Below, piece after piece: positions 52,936-62,493 of a DNA stretch of 64,000 nt; within the stretch, counting starts at the first letter, position 1, and the number at the start of each line of letters is the position of its first letter. Source of the stretch: Clostridium disporicum. GTDB taxonomy: Bacteria > Bacillota > Clostridia > Clostridiales > Clostridiaceae. The translations under genes and the position numbers were made by a program. Below the pieces are notes generated by a model, which had not been told where the DNA came from, did not search any database, and was given only the letters and a program-made list of their open reading frames with translations. The stretch spans positions 1 through 64,000 of the forward strand of contig NZ_CYZX01000007.1 in assembly GCF_001405015.1 (NCBI RefSeq), given 5' to 3'.

Positions 52936-53796
52936 TTAGTTGAATACAGCGGTTACCCATTCATTAGTTTGATGCTTTTCTAAAAGAGTAAAGCCATACT
53001 TTTCAACATTAGATTTTACCTCTTCAAAGCTCCATTCCACAAGACCTGACACTAATAAGTTTCCACCATGGTTTAGATGAGATTTTATAAAATTCATGAA
53101 CATTTTAGTTTCTTCTCCACCGATATTTATAAAAATCCAATCAAATTTATCCTGTATTAATGAAGTATTATCTAATATATTACCAACAATAGTAGTTATA
53201 TTTGTAAGATTATTTAAAGAAGCGTTAAGCTCAACTTCATCTTGTACATCACGAATATCTACAGCTGTTACAGATGATGCACCGGCAATTGAGGAAGCTA
53301 TAGAAAGAATCCCTGATCCAGTACCAATATCAAGCACAGATTTATTTTTTAAATTTAATTTATTAAGTAGTAATCTTAATATATCTTGAGTTGTTTCGTG
53401 AAGTCCAGTACCAAAAGCTCCTTGAGAAATAAAATTTATTTTTTTCTTATGGTCAAAGTTTTCTTCAGGGCCAGCAATAACCCATGTATCGTCTAAGTGT
53501 ATTATAGGAGACTCAAAAGTAGTATAATCGTTAGTATTTTCTTCAACATTGATATAATCAATCTTTAAAATGTTTTTTAGAGTAATTAAAAATTCATCTA
53601 ATAATTCTTTAGATTCTTCAAAAGCTACCTTTAGAATTATATCTTCATCATCCTTTTCTAAATAGCCGTATCCATAATCATCTGTAGTTATTTCCAAAGG
53701 GTTTTCATAAAATACATTGTATATATCATTTATTGCTAAAGTTTCAATTGTAGAGTCTAATAAAGCGTATGGAAGCTTATATGAAATTATAAACAT
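52936..53796 (-). CDS. PrmA-like methyltransferase (divergent)
   Basis: 286 residues. The class I methyltransferase core has SVLDIGTGSGILSIASSIAG, SVTAVDIRDVQDEVELNA and FDWIFINIGGEETKMFMNF. The stretch QGAFGTGLHETTQDIL is the ribosomal protein L11 methyltransferase (PrmA) signature, but the motif after the SAM site is altered and the N-terminal domain is divergent. Genomes of this type normally carry prmA next to dnaJ, so this may be a second, specialised PrmA-like protein. SD GAAAGGATG. Confidence 0.8.
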   Translation of the reverse strand: MFIISYKLPYALLDSTIETLAINDIYNVFYENPLEITTDDYGYGYLEKDDEDIILKVAFEESKELLDEFLITLKNILKIDYINVEENTNDYTTFESPIIHLDDTWVIAGPEENFDHKKKINFISQGAFGTGLHETTQDILRLLLNKLNLKNKSVLDIGTGSGILSIASSIAGASSVTAVDIRDVQDEVELNASLNNLTNITTIVGNILDNTSLIQDKFDWIFINIGGEETKMFMNFIKSHLNHGGNLLVSGLVEWSFEEVKSNVEKYGFTLLEKHQTNEWVTAVFN

Positions 53797-53816
53797 AATA
53801 TCATCCTTTCAAGTAA

Positions 53817-54590
53817 TTATTTTATCTTTTGTTTATTAGAATTAGTAGTTTTCTTCTTAAATTTTGAATTATTTTTAGAAGTATTTCTTTTTTTTGATGA
53901 AACTACAGATTTAGAAGATTTATTCTTAGCTTTATTTTTGCTTTTAGAAAAATTATTTTGTTTTGTAGAATCTTTTTCAGTTGTTTTTTCTTTCAATAAT
54001 GTAGAGTTTTTTATTTCTACCGGTTTTTTAGCTACAGAATATCCGAATTTTCCAAGAGGATATTTATCCATCTTGTAATATTCTCCGTGACAATATGTAA
54101 TTAAATCAGCTTCTTCAAAGTGAATCTTACCCTTATCATCCATAAGACTTGCATCTACGTGGGATCCAACAACATCAGCGATAAATAAATCATGAGTACC
54201 TAAAGGAATAATACTTTTAACTTTACATTCTATCGATATAGGACACTCATCTATATAAGGAACGTTTATATTAGTTCCTTCTTTCATAGTAAAGTTCATT
54301 TCTTTAATTTTATCGAATTTTCTACCAGGTCTAACTCCACAGTAATCTACAGCTTTTGTCATTTTTGAAGTAGGAAGATTTACTGTAAATTCCATAGTTT
54401 CTTTTATATATTCATAGGAAAGACGTTCTGGTCTTACTGAAATTGAAAGCATTGGAGGTTTAGTACAAACTGTTCCTGTCCAAGCTACAGTAAAGACATT
54501 TTCCTTTCCTTCTTTGTTTCTTGAAGTTATCAAGACTACTGGAACAGGGTTTAAGATAACACTGCCTTTAAAGTCTACTTTTTTAGTCAT
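53817..54590 (-). CDS. Flavin reductase-like protein with lysine-rich tail
   Basis: 257 residues. Residues 1-190 match the flavin reductase/flavoredoxin split-barrel: SVILNPVPVVLITSRNKEGK, VFTVAWTGTVCTKPPMLSIS, TMEFTVNLPTSKMTKAVDYC. Residues about 196-257 are a low-complexity Lys/Ser/Asn tail (KSKNKAKNKSSKSVVSSKKR) that is unusual for the family. The core probably binds FMN. The tail could bind nucleic acid or anionic surfaces. SD AAAGGTG. Confidence 0.88.
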   Translation of the reverse strand: MTKKVDFKGSVILNPVPVVLITSRNKEGKENVFTVAWTGTVCTKPPMLSISVRPERLSYEYIKETMEFTVNLPTSKMTKAVDYCGVRPGRKFDKIKEMNFTMKEGTNINVPYIDECPISIECKVKSIIPLGTHDLFIADVVGSHVDASLMDDKGKIHFEEADLITYCHGEYYKMDKYPLGKFGYSVAKKPVEIKNSTLLKEKTTEKDSTKQNNFSKSKNKAKNKSSKSVVSSKKRNTSKNNSKFKKKTTNSNKQKIK

Positions 54591-54715
54591 ATTAAATTCA
54601 CACCTTTTTTAAAATTATCTTAAAGATTATAACATAATAATTAACGATTAAAAAAGAAAAATAAATAATTTAGTATAAACTAGATATATTATGTATAGAT
54701 TTTTAATTATTAATA

Positions 54716-54743
54716 AAAAACGACTGCTTAAGCAGCCGTTTTT
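54716..54743 (-). terminator. Terminator of D,D-carboxypeptidase gene
   Basis: On the minus strand, AAAAACGGCTGCTT pairs with AAGCAGTCGTTTTT with a small loop and one G-U pair (an A-C mismatch on the plus strand), then a T tail. It lies directly next to the stop. Confidence 0.8.
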
Positions 54744-56030
54744 CTATCTGTAGTATCTATTTCTTCTATTTTTTCTACTTGATTTTCTTATTAAATTAAC
54801 TATTATAACAATTAATACGATAGCAATTATAGTACCTATTATTACAGCTGCATAAACAGGCAAGTTAGCTTTGAATATTTGGCCTGTAGTTAAAGCAATA
54901 GTTCCTTTAACAGTTTCAGTAAAATGTCCTATTGAGAAAGTTAAATCAACAGAGTTATTAGATGCAACCTTCCAAGCATCGGCGTTTGTATTAGATAGAG
55001 AAAGGTTTGCATTTGTATCATTAAAATCATTTTTATAGTATTCTACATCTTGAGCTAATATAACTGGCGCAGTTATTGTTTTTGTTGGCCCAAAGAATTT
55101 AAATAGTTTGTAGCTTAAATCTACGTTTCCTATTTCTTCTCCAGTTGTTTTATATGGAACTTTGCTAACTTCGTAGCTATAGTCAGCTACAGCTTTAGTA
55201 TCATTAAATACATTTGTACCATCAGAGCCATAATCAGATCCAAGTACAACAGTAACTAAATTTCTGCCATCCCTATTATAAAATCCAACAAAGCAATGAC
55301 CAGCTAAAGTTTCAGTACCAGTTTTTCCACCAACATTACCATCTTTATTAAGATTCTTGTTTCTTGTTTCAAGATCAATTCTACCACCATTAAGATACAC
55401 AGGAGTATCTTCTAATGTCATAGTTTCTCTTATCCAATCATTTTTATAAGCTGCTATACCTATTAATGCTAAGTCATAAGCTGTAGTTGAATTATTGTTA
55501 TTAGGATTTGTAGGATCTTCTAATCCATTTGGACTAACAAAATTTGAATTAAGTGCACCAAGTTCTTTGGCTTTTTCATTCATCATCTTTGAAAAAGCTT
55601 CAATTGACCCTGCAACTGATTCTGCCATAAGAACAGAAGCATCATTAGCAGAAAAAATCATAACAGCTTTCATAACATCATCTGCTGTCATAGTATCGCC
55701 AGGTTTTACACCGCCAGCTATAAAACCACTTAAAGTAGTTTCTGTAAGTGATGCAGAAGTTTCAGTATAACTAATTAAATCACCTTTATTTTTATTTTCA
55801 GCAAATAATAACGAAGTTAGTAATTTTGTTGTACTTGCTGGAGAACGCTTCATATCAGCATTTTTAGAGTAGATTACTTCTCCTGTATCTATATCCATAG
55901 TTATTGAAGATGCTCCAATAATTTCTGGAGCTTGTAATTCAGATGCAAAAGCTTCAATATTACCTATAAAAGGTAGAATTAAAGTTAAGCAAAGTAATAA
56001 AACCATACCTTTAAAAAATCTTTTCGTCAT
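54744..56030 (-). CDS. D-alanyl-D-alanine carboxypeptidase (DacF/PBP5 type)
   Basis: 428 residues with an N-terminal signal (FFKGMVLLLCLTLILPFIG, cleavage near residue 30). Serine-peptidase motifs are S66-T-T-K69, S127-A-N129 and K236-T-G238. A second beta-domain follows, then a C-terminal membrane helix (AAVIIGTIIAIVLIVIIVNL) with a basic tail instead of the usual amphipathic helix. It trims the pentapeptide of peptidoglycan. SD AAAAGGA/GGGGA. Probably expressed separately from MurT/GatD upstream. Confidence 0.92.
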   Translation of the reverse strand: MTKRFFKGMVLLLCLTLILPFIGNIEAFASELQAPEIIGASSITMDIDTGEVIYSKNADMKRSPASTTKLLTSLLFAENKNKGDLISYTETSASLTETTLSGFIAGGVKPGDTMTADDVMKAVMIFSANDASVLMAESVAGSIEAFSKMMNEKAKELGALNSNFVSPNGLEDPTNPNNNNSTTAYDLALIGIAAYKNDWIRETMTLEDTPVYLNGGRIDLETRNKNLNKDGNVGGKTGTETLAGHCFVGFYNRDGRNLVTVVLGSDYGSDGTNVFNDTKAVADYSYEVSKVPYKTTGEEIGNVDLSYKLFKFFGPTKTITAPVILAQDVEYYKNDFNDTNANLSLSNTNADAWKVASNNSVDLTFSIGHFTETVKGTIALTTGQIFKANLPVYAAVIIGTIIAIVLIVIIVNLIRKSSRKNRRNRYYR

Positions 56031-56070
56031 TTAATTTCCCCGTCCTTTTAATTTGTATAACTTTTAAAGA

Positions 56071-56796
56071 TTACTTACCAGAAAGTCTAGTAATCATTTT
56101 TTCTTTTGCTTTCAATTCTAAACTATCATCTAGTTTTTCTAGAGCAATTTCTGAGTATTTTACATCAAGAGCAGTTTTAATAAATCTATCTGCAAGCTCA
56201 GGGTTTTTGGCTAGTAATGAACCGTGGAAGTATGTGCAATAAGTATTTTTATATACACAACCTTCGTATCCATCTGAACCATTGTTGCCATAACCGTGAA
56301 TACATTTTCCTAATGGTTTAAGACCATTAACGTAAGTTCTACCTGAGTGGTTTTCAAAGCCTACGTAAGTTTCATCAAATTCTTCGTTATAGATAACAGT
56401 ATCGCCTATAAATCTTTTATCACCGGCTTCAGTATAAATATCTAATATTCCAAGGCCTTCTATTTTTTCACCATTAGGTGCAGTATAGTATTTTCCTAAA
56501 AGCTGATAACCACCACAAATAGCAATCAGTACTTTACCACTATTTATGTATTTAGATAATTCTTCTTTTTTATTATTCATCAAATCATCTGAAACGATTG
56601 ATTGCTCAAAGTCTTGACCACCACCAAAGAATACAATGTCATAATCTTCTGAATTAAATGTATCATTCATAGATACATTTATAATATTAACTTTTATACC
56701 CCTAGCTTCAGCTCTATGCTTGAGTATTAGTATATTACCAACATCACCATAAACATTTAAAAGATCAGGATATAAGTGGCATATATTTAATTCCAT
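56071..56796 (-). CDS. gatD: Lipid II isoglutaminyl synthase, glutaminase subunit
   Basis: 241-residue CobB/CobQ-like glutamine amidotransferase. The nucleophile is C94 in VLIAICGGYQLLGKYY, the catalytic histidine H191 in YCTYFHGSLLAKNPELADRF. With MurT upstream it amidates D-glutamate of lipid II to D-isoglutamine, needed for crosslinking and linked to lysozyme and beta-lactam resistance. It starts 15 bases after MurT with GGAGGA. Confidence 0.93.
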   Translation of the reverse strand: MELNICHLYPDLLNVYGDVGNILILKHRAEARGIKVNIINVSMNDTFNSEDYDIVFFGGGQDFEQSIVSDDLMNNKKEELSKYINSGKVLIAICGGYQLLGKYYTAPNGEKIEGLGILDIYTEAGDKRFIGDTVIYNEEFDETYVGFENHSGRTYVNGLKPLGKCIHGYGNNGSDGYEGCVYKNTYCTYFHGSLLAKNPELADRFIKTALDVKYSEIALEKLDDSLELKAKEKMITRLSGK

Positions 56797-56811
56797 AATA
56801 ATCCTCCAATA

Positions 56812-58170
56812 TTACCAAAGATTTTTTATATAACCTTTAGAGTGTAAGTGCTTTCTATAATTAATCATAGCTGTATAAGTGGCAAGAATATAAACTTTTT
56901 TATTCTTACTACCTTTTATGCTTTCTGTTAGTGCATCATATTCTTCATTTATTGAAAATTTTGAAGAGTCTAAGCCAGCAGTTTTTAGTCTTACAGCCAT
57001 ATCATAAGATCTTAATCCAGAAACATATATCTCGTTTAATTCTACATCATTTAAGTGTTCAAAATTTACATCCCAAATCCAAGATACATCTCTTCCATCA
57101 GCATAATTATCATTAAGTATAAATGCAGCAGAGAATGGATCTTTACTAAGACATAAAGTATCCAATGCTTGGTTGTAGCCAGCTGGATTTTTTACTAATA
57201 TTATTTTAACTTCTTTATCATCAATATTAATAGTCTCTTGTCTTCCAAAGCTAGAACTTTGACTTTCTAATGATTTTTTAATTGTTAAGTCATCTACTCC
57301 AAGCTCCTTTGTAATACTATAAGCACAAAGGGCATTATAGATGTTATATACTCCTGATTGACTAAGGAATATTTCTGTATCATTAATTTTTACAGTAGAG
57401 CTTTCAGATGTAAGATCTATAATTTCATCTACTCCGTATTTTAGTTCAGGACGTTTATATCCACAGCCTGTACAGTAATAGTCACCTAAGTGATTATATG
57501 TAACAAAATTATATTGGTATGGAGTTTTACAGAATTTACAGAACTTTGCATCTGCATTTATGTCTATTGTTTTATTCTCATTTATATGTGTTTTAAATCC
57601 ATAAAAAACTACAGTATTTTTGATATCAAGCTTACCAAGTAGAGATTCATCACCATTTAAAATAAGTTTCGAAGTTGGAACGTTAGTTACACCTTCTAAA
57701 ATTTTAGTTAGAGTAGTATATACTTCTCCATATCTATCAAGTTGATCTCTAAATAAATTTGTAACTGTAATTATATTTGGAGTAATCTTTTCAGTTATAA
57801 ATTTTACATTAGCTTCATCTACTTCAATTACTGCAAATTTTTCATGATTTTTATCTGAAAATTTATAGTTATCTATAAAAGTAGTAACTATTCCAGAATA
57901 AAGGTTTGCACCTGTATTATTTGTAATAACTGAATAACCTTTTTCTTTCAGTATATTGTAAATCATGCTTGTAGTTGTTGTTTTTCCGTTTGTACCCGTT
58001 ACAAGGATTACATTATATCCTGAAGCAACCTTAGTTAAAATATCCTTATCTAATTTTAATGCAACCTTACCAGGAAAAGTTGTACCACCTTTTAAAATAG
58101 TTTTAGTAAGAAATATTGTAAATTTAGTTGCTAAAATACTAATTATTGATTTAATACTAATTTTGCTCAC
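56812..58170 (-). CDS. murT: Lipid II isoglutaminyl synthase, Mur ligase subunit
   Basis: 452 residues, Mur ligase-like. The N-terminus is hydrophobic; the P-loop is VTGTNGKTTTTSMI (57-70); IEVDEANVKFITEKITPNII and TNLFRDQLDRYGE follow. A four-cysteine zinc ribbon (about 205-232: KFCKFCKTPYQYNF then YYCTGCGYKRPE) is the MurT hallmark. It acts as ATP-dependent partner of GatD. Start GTG 58170 with AGGCGG upstream. Confidence 0.93.
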   Translation of the reverse strand: MSKISIKSIISILATKFTIFLTKTILKGGTTFPGKVALKLDKDILTKVASGYNVILVTGTNGKTTTTSMIYNILKEKGYSVITNNTGANLYSGIVTTFIDNYKFSDKNHEKFAVIEVDEANVKFITEKITPNIITVTNLFRDQLDRYGEVYTTLTKILEGVTNVPTSKLILNGDESLLGKLDIKNTVVFYGFKTHINENKTIDINADAKFCKFCKTPYQYNFVTYNHLGDYYCTGCGYKRPELKYGVDEIIDLTSESSTVKINDTEIFLSQSGVYNIYNALCAYSITKELGVDDLTIKKSLESQSSSFGRQETINIDDKEVKIILVKNPAGYNQALDTLCLSKDPFSAAFILNDNYADGRDVSWIWDVNFEHLNDVELNEIYVSGLRSYDMAVRLKTAGLDSSKFSINEEYDALTESIKGSKNKKVYILATYTAMINYRKHLHSKGYIKNLW

Positions 58171-58473
58171 CGCCTATATAATTTATTTAACATTATTACC
58201 CAAAAACAAAGAGGCTAAACAACTTTATTTTTATTTAATAATAACATCAATAGTATATCATAAACTTTGATTTATACAAATGAATCTTTAGATTAAATCT
58301 AGAAAAATTCTTAATAATTATAGTTCAATAAAATATAGAGTTTTCTGATATATATTTTTGAATATACTATTAAGTATTTTAGTATTAAGTGAAAGTTATA
58401 AGTTATTATAAAATGCGTATAAATTAACATTATAAAACATATAGTATATTGAAAAATATACAAGAGGTGTTTT

Positions 58474-59088
58474 ATGAGTAAGAAGGAGAAAAAAGAGATT
58501 AAACATAAAAAGAGCATTAATAATAAAATAGAAAAGCAACAAAAAAAACTTGCTAAAAAACTAAAGAAAAAAGAGAAAGGAAGTATAATTGGAAGAATTT
58601 TTAAGGTTAATAATAAGTTCAATTTAGTAGCTTTAATTAAAAATATTTTATTACCATTAGGAGGAGGACTTTTAATAGGTTTCTTAACTAGGAATAGTAT
58701 GGTGGTATACAATAGCTTGAAAAAACCAATATTTACTCCACCTTCATTTGTATTTCCTATTGTATGGACTATCTTATATATATTAATGGGAATAGCTGCA
58801 TACAGAGTTTATATGAATAATAAAGCTGGAAAAGATGATAAAGGTGCTTATTTTTATTATTTAATTCAATTATCTATAAATTTTTTATGGTCAATAATAT
58901 TTTTTAATCTTAGGTTATACGGAATTTCATTTATAATAATTATTATATTACTAGTATTGATAATTTTAACGATAATTAAATTCTTTAAAGTGGACAAGAT
59001 AGCAGGCGTGCTTATGATTCCATATATTTTATGGGTATCCTTTGCGGCTGTGTTAACATTTTTTATTTGGATGCTTAATGAAATGTAG
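58474..59088 (+). CDS. TspO/MBR-family membrane protein with lysine-rich N-terminus
   Basis: 204 residues. The first about 48 residues are Lys/Glu-rich (EKKEIKHKKSINNKIEKQQK). Then five membrane helices with the TspO signature SLKKPIFTPPSFVFPIVWTI and ILYILMGIAAYRVYMNN, NFLWSIIFFNLRLYGIS. TspO proteins bind porphyrins, sterols or stress ligands. The basic extension is not part of the core family. SD AAGAGGTG. Single-gene unit with terminator just downstream. Confidence 0.88.
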   Translation: MSKKEKKEIKHKKSINNKIEKQQKKLAKKLKKKEKGSIIGRIFKVNNKFNLVALIKNILLPLGGGLLIGFLTRNSMVVYNSLKKPIFTPPSFVFPIVWTILYILMGIAAYRVYMNNKAGKDDKGAYFYYLIQLSINFLWSIIFFNLRLYGISFIIIIILLVLIILTIIKFFKVDKIAGVLMIPYILWVSFAAVLTFFIWMLNEM

Positions 59089-59108
59089 AAAAAAATATAG
59101 TATAATGT

Positions 59109-59142
59109 AATAGACTTTCTTCATGGAAGTCTATTTTATTTT
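59109..59142 (+). terminator. Rho-independent terminator upstream of topB
   Basis: 11-bp stem (59109-59119 with 59125-59135, one G-T pair), 5-base loop, then TTTATTTT. It rules out the longer topB start at 59123. Confidence 0.8.
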
Positions 59143-59164
59143 AAAAATAGTAAGGAATGTGATT

Positions 59165-61126
59165 ATGGGAAAAACATTATTTATAGCTGAAAAACCATCT
59201 GTAGCAATGGATTTTGTAAAGTTATTAAAAGTAAATGGTAGAAGAAATAATGGCTATATAGAAGGGGATAATAGCATATTTACTTGGTGTGTGGGACATA
59301 TGGTTACAATGAGCTACCCAGAAGCATATAATGAAAAGTTGAAATATTGGAATTTAAGAGATTTACCTTTTTTGCCGGAGGAATATAAATATCAGGTAAT
59401 CCCATCAGCTAGTGGTCAATTTAATGTTGTATCATCGCTTATGAATAGAGAAGATGTAGATACTATTTATGTTTGTACTGACTCAGGGAGAGAAGGAGAG
59501 TATATATATAGATTAGTTGATGATATGGCTGGAAAGCCTAATAAAATAAAAAAAAGAGTATGGATTGACTCTCAAACTGAAGATGAAATAAAGAGAGGAA
59601 TTAAAGAAGCAAAAGATTTATCATGCTATGATTCTTTAGCTCACTCTGCATATTTAAGAGCAAAGGAAGATTATATATTTGGGATTAATTTTTCAAGATT
59701 ATTAACATTAACATATGGGAAAGTATTAGCAAACTCATTAAAAAAAGATAAAAATGTTGTGATAGCAGTAGGTCGCGTAATGACATGCGTTTTAGGAATG
59801 GTTGTAGAGCGAGAAAGAGAAATAAGAGATTTTAAGAAAACTTCTTTCTTTAAAATAGTAGGCTCTTTTAGTAGAGAAAGTGAAGAGAGCATAATAAAGG
59901 GCGAGTGGAAGGCTCTAGAAGGTTCAAAATATTTAGATTCTCCTAAGCTTTATAATGAAAGTGGATTTAGAAAACATGAAGATGCGGAAAGTTTAATGCA
60001 AGAATTGAGAGATGTAGGACATGGAGTTATAAAAGAAGTTAAAAAGACAAAGGAAAAGAAAAATCCTCCATTATTATTTAACCTTGCAGAACTACAAAAT
60101 GAATGTACTAAGAAATTTAAGATAAGTCCAGATGAAACATTAAAATATGTTCAAATGCTTTATGAAAAGAAGATGGTCACATATCCTAGAACTGATGCTA
60201 GAGTATTATCAACAGCTGTTGCAAAGGATATAAAGAAGAATTTAAGCAAGTTAACAACATTACCAATAGGTAAGGTATTGCAAGATGCTGCTCAAATGAT
60301 AATAGTAGAAGATAAAGCAAAGTCAATATTAAAAAGTAAGTATGTTGATGATTCTAAAATTACTGATCACTATGCTATAATTCCAACTGGAGAGGGTAGA
60401 GAGGTTATAGGAAAGCTTAGTGAGTTAGAAAGAAAAATTTATAGCATAATTTTAAGAAGATTTTTAGCAATTTTTTATCCTTCAGCTCAATATAGTAAGA
60501 TGAATGTTACTATAGGAGTTGATATAGAAAACTTTACTCTAAGTAAAAAAGTATGTGTAGATAGAGGATATCTTGATATTATTGAAGGTGAGAAGGAAGA
60601 GAGTGGAGATGATTTCCCAGAAAATATAAGAAAGGGAAATAAAGTTGTCATTGATGATTTAGAAATAAAAGAAGGTGAAACTACTCCTCCTAAAAGATAT
60701 ACAACAGGATCTATGATTATTGCTATGGAAAATGCAGGTAAACTCATTGAAGATGAGGAATTAAGAGAACATATAAAAGGTGCAGGTATAGGTACATCTG
60801 CTACTAGGGCAGAAATACTAAAGAAATTAATTAACATAGAATACATAGCATCAAACAAAAAGACTCAAATACTTACTCCAACTGAGTTAGGAGAAATGAT
60901 ATATGAATCCATAAGAATATCAATCCCATCATTATTAAATCCATCTCTTACAGCATCTTGGGAAAAAGGGTTAAAGCTTGTTAATGATGAGGAGATAAAA
61001 CCTGAAGAGTTTATGATGAAATTAGAGACATATACCAAAAAGAATACACACAAAGTATTACAGAATGCTAATATGGGAATGTTGTTAAGAGAAGTTAATA
61101 AGGTTAAAGATGTATATGCAAAGTAA
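59165..61126 (+). CDS. topB: DNA topoisomerase III
   Basis: Type IA topoisomerase, about 653 residues from ATG 59165 (GKTLFIAEKPSVAMDFVKLL). The Toprim domain has TDSGREGEYIYR. The catalytic tyrosine is Y340 in KMVTYPRTDARVLS. The end of the core (GIGTSATRAEILKKLINIEY) matches TopB rather than TopA, and there is no C-terminal zinc-finger set. It decatenates and resolves intermediates. SD AAGGAATG. The longer ATG at 59123 lies within a terminator and is rejected. Confidence 0.95.
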   Translation: MGKTLFIAEKPSVAMDFVKLLKVNGRRNNGYIEGDNSIFTWCVGHMVTMSYPEAYNEKLKYWNLRDLPFLPEEYKYQVIPSASGQFNVVSSLMNREDVDTIYVCTDSGREGEYIYRLVDDMAGKPNKIKKRVWIDSQTEDEIKRGIKEAKDLSCYDSLAHSAYLRAKEDYIFGINFSRLLTLTYGKVLANSLKKDKNVVIAVGRVMTCVLGMVVEREREIRDFKKTSFFKIVGSFSRESEESIIKGEWKALEGSKYLDSPKLYNESGFRKHEDAESLMQELRDVGHGVIKEVKKTKEKKNPPLLFNLAELQNECTKKFKISPDETLKYVQMLYEKKMVTYPRTDARVLSTAVAKDIKKNLSKLTTLPIGKVLQDAAQMIIVEDKAKSILKSKYVDDSKITDHYAIIPTGEGREVIGKLSELERKIYSIILRRFLAIFYPSAQYSKMNVTIGVDIENFTLSKKVCVDRGYLDIIEGEKEESGDDFPENIRKGNKVVIDDLEIKEGETTPPKRYTTGSMIIAMENAGKLIEDEELREHIKGAGIGTSATRAEILKKLINIEYIASNKKTQILTPTELGEMIYESIRISIPSLLNPSLTASWEKGLKLVNDEEIKPEEFMMKLETYTKKNTHKVLQNANMGMLLREVNKVKDVYAK

Positions 61127-61172
61127 AAAAGTTTCAAGTTGTAGATTATGTTAATCTACGCTTGAAACTTTT
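61127..61172. terminator. Long bidirectional terminator
   Basis: A 12-bp outer stem (61127-61138 with 61161-61172) and an 8-bp inner stem (61141-61148 with 61152-61159) with A/T tracts at both ends, between convergent topB and lrgB. Confidence 0.88.
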
Positions 61173-61176
61173 AATT

Positions 61177-61881
61177 TTATTTTATAAAGTTAGCTAATAA
61201 ATTATAGCATAGTGGAGCGAGAAAAACAGTTATAACTCCAGCAATACCAATCGACAATGAGCTCATAGCTCCCTCTGTCTCACCAATCTCAAATGCTTTT
61301 GAGGTACCAACTGCATGGGAAGCTGTACCTATACTAACACCAACAGCTACTGAATTAGTAATTTTAAACACTTTGCAGACTGTTGGAGCAACAACAGCAC
61401 CAATTATACCAGAAATTATTATTGCAAGAACTGTAACTGGAGTTAAACCACCTAATTGATTAGTAATTTCTATACCAATCGGAGTTGTAACTGATTTTGA
61501 TAGTAGTGATATAGTTATAAGAGAATCTAATTTAAAAAATACAGATATAGATATTACTGATAATATACCTACTAAGCTACCTATAGTTATTCCAATTATA
61601 ATTGGTATAAAGTTCTTTTTTAATAATTCAAATTGTTTATATAGAGGGACAGCAAGCACTATAGTTGCAGGTCCTAAAAACATATTTATAAATTGACCGC
61701 TTTGATTATAAGTATCAAAGTCTATATTAAAAACTTTTAAAAATCCAATAACTATAATAATAGCAATTAAAAGGGGATTAAAAAGAGGAAATTTTGTTTT
61801 TCTATATATAATTAATCCTATTTCAAAGGCTATTAAAGATATAAAAAGTCCAAAAAACATATTGTTAGTGAAAATATCCAT
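61177..61881 (-). CDS. lrgB: LrgB/CidB-family membrane protein
   Basis: 234 residues, about 6-7 membrane helices. Characteristic segments: FGLFISLIAFEIGLIIYRKT, ISLLSKSVTTPIGIEITNQL, GTASHAVGTSKAFEIGETEG and AMSSLSIGIAGVITVFLAPL. LrgB/YohK proteins act with LrgA in control of murein hydrolases or transport of metabolites such as pyruvate. It lies 5 bases after lrgA. SD AAAGGA. Confidence 0.93.
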   Translation of the reverse strand: MDIFTNNMFFGLFISLIAFEIGLIIYRKTKFPLFNPLLIAIIIVIGFLKVFNIDFDTYNQSGQFINMFLGPATIVLAVPLYKQFELLKKNFIPIIIGITIGSLVGILSVISISVFFKLDSLITISLLSKSVTTPIGIEITNQLGGLTPVTVLAIIISGIIGAVVAPTVCKVFKITNSVAVGVSIGTASHAVGTSKAFEIGETEGAMSSLSIGIAGVITVFLAPLCYNLLANFIK

Positions 61882-61886
61882 AGTGA

Positions 61887-62279
61887 TTAAGCGTCCTTTC
61901 TTTTGTAATCTGATTTTTTATCTTCTTTTTTCTTTGCAAGCATATTTGAAGTAAATTGAACTATAATTCCAGTTACAGCCATAACTATTATTGTAGTTAT
62001 TATACAGATAATAATTATTTGGATTGCCGAAGATTTAATGCTATCAAAGGAGTTAATAAGTCCTACTCCAGCAGGAATAAAGAAAAAAGCTAGATGATCT
62101 AAAAAGAAAGTAGAAATATCATCAACTTTTTCAACTTTAATTATTCCAGTACATAAAGATACAAAAAGTAAAATCATAGCAATAATATTCCCAGGGATAG
62201 GGATATTGAAGATTTTAGATATTAATTCACCTATAAAGTATAAAACTAATATAATAATAAATTCTCTAAAAATTTTCAT
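61887..62279 (-). CDS. lrgA: LrgA/CidA-family holin-like protein
   Basis: About 130 residues with four membrane helices: REFIIILVLYFIGELISKIF, IPIPGNIIAMILLFVSLCTG, LDHLAFFFIPAGVGLI and a last helix before a lysine-rich tail. The PIPGNI and FFIPAGVGL motifs define the LrgA family. Start ATG 62279 is preferred because AGGAGG lies just before it; an in-frame ATG at 62297 lies upstream of that SD. Forms the lrgAB pair. Confidence 0.92.
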   Translation of the reverse strand: MKIFREFIIILVLYFIGELISKIFNIPIPGNIIAMILLFVSLCTGIIKVEKVDDISTFFLDHLAFFFIPAGVGLINSFDSIKSSAIQIIIICIITTIIVMAVTGIIVQFTSNMLAKKKEDKKSDYKRKDA

Positions 62280-62493
62280 TTTAAGCCTCCTATACAAATA
62301 TCATATTTACTTTATCACTAAAGTTCTTTCTAGTAAATCATATATTTAAAATAGATACAATGTAAAAGTTTAAATTATTATTTGATAATTGACAATATTT
62401 TATGACAGTTTTTTACAGTGAAAATTAACATTTACTATCTAATAATCATACTATATAAACATAGAAGTAATTAAATATCGGTAAGGAGTAGAT

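Noticed and set aside
58311..58712. 133-codon minus-strand hydrophobic open frame opposite the start of the TspO gene
   Set aside because: Composition is the complement of a lysine-rich coding stretch; no SD; overlaps the tspO gene.
59123..59164. Longer topB start
   Set aside because: It begins inside a terminator hairpin; ATG 59165 gives the standard family N-terminus.
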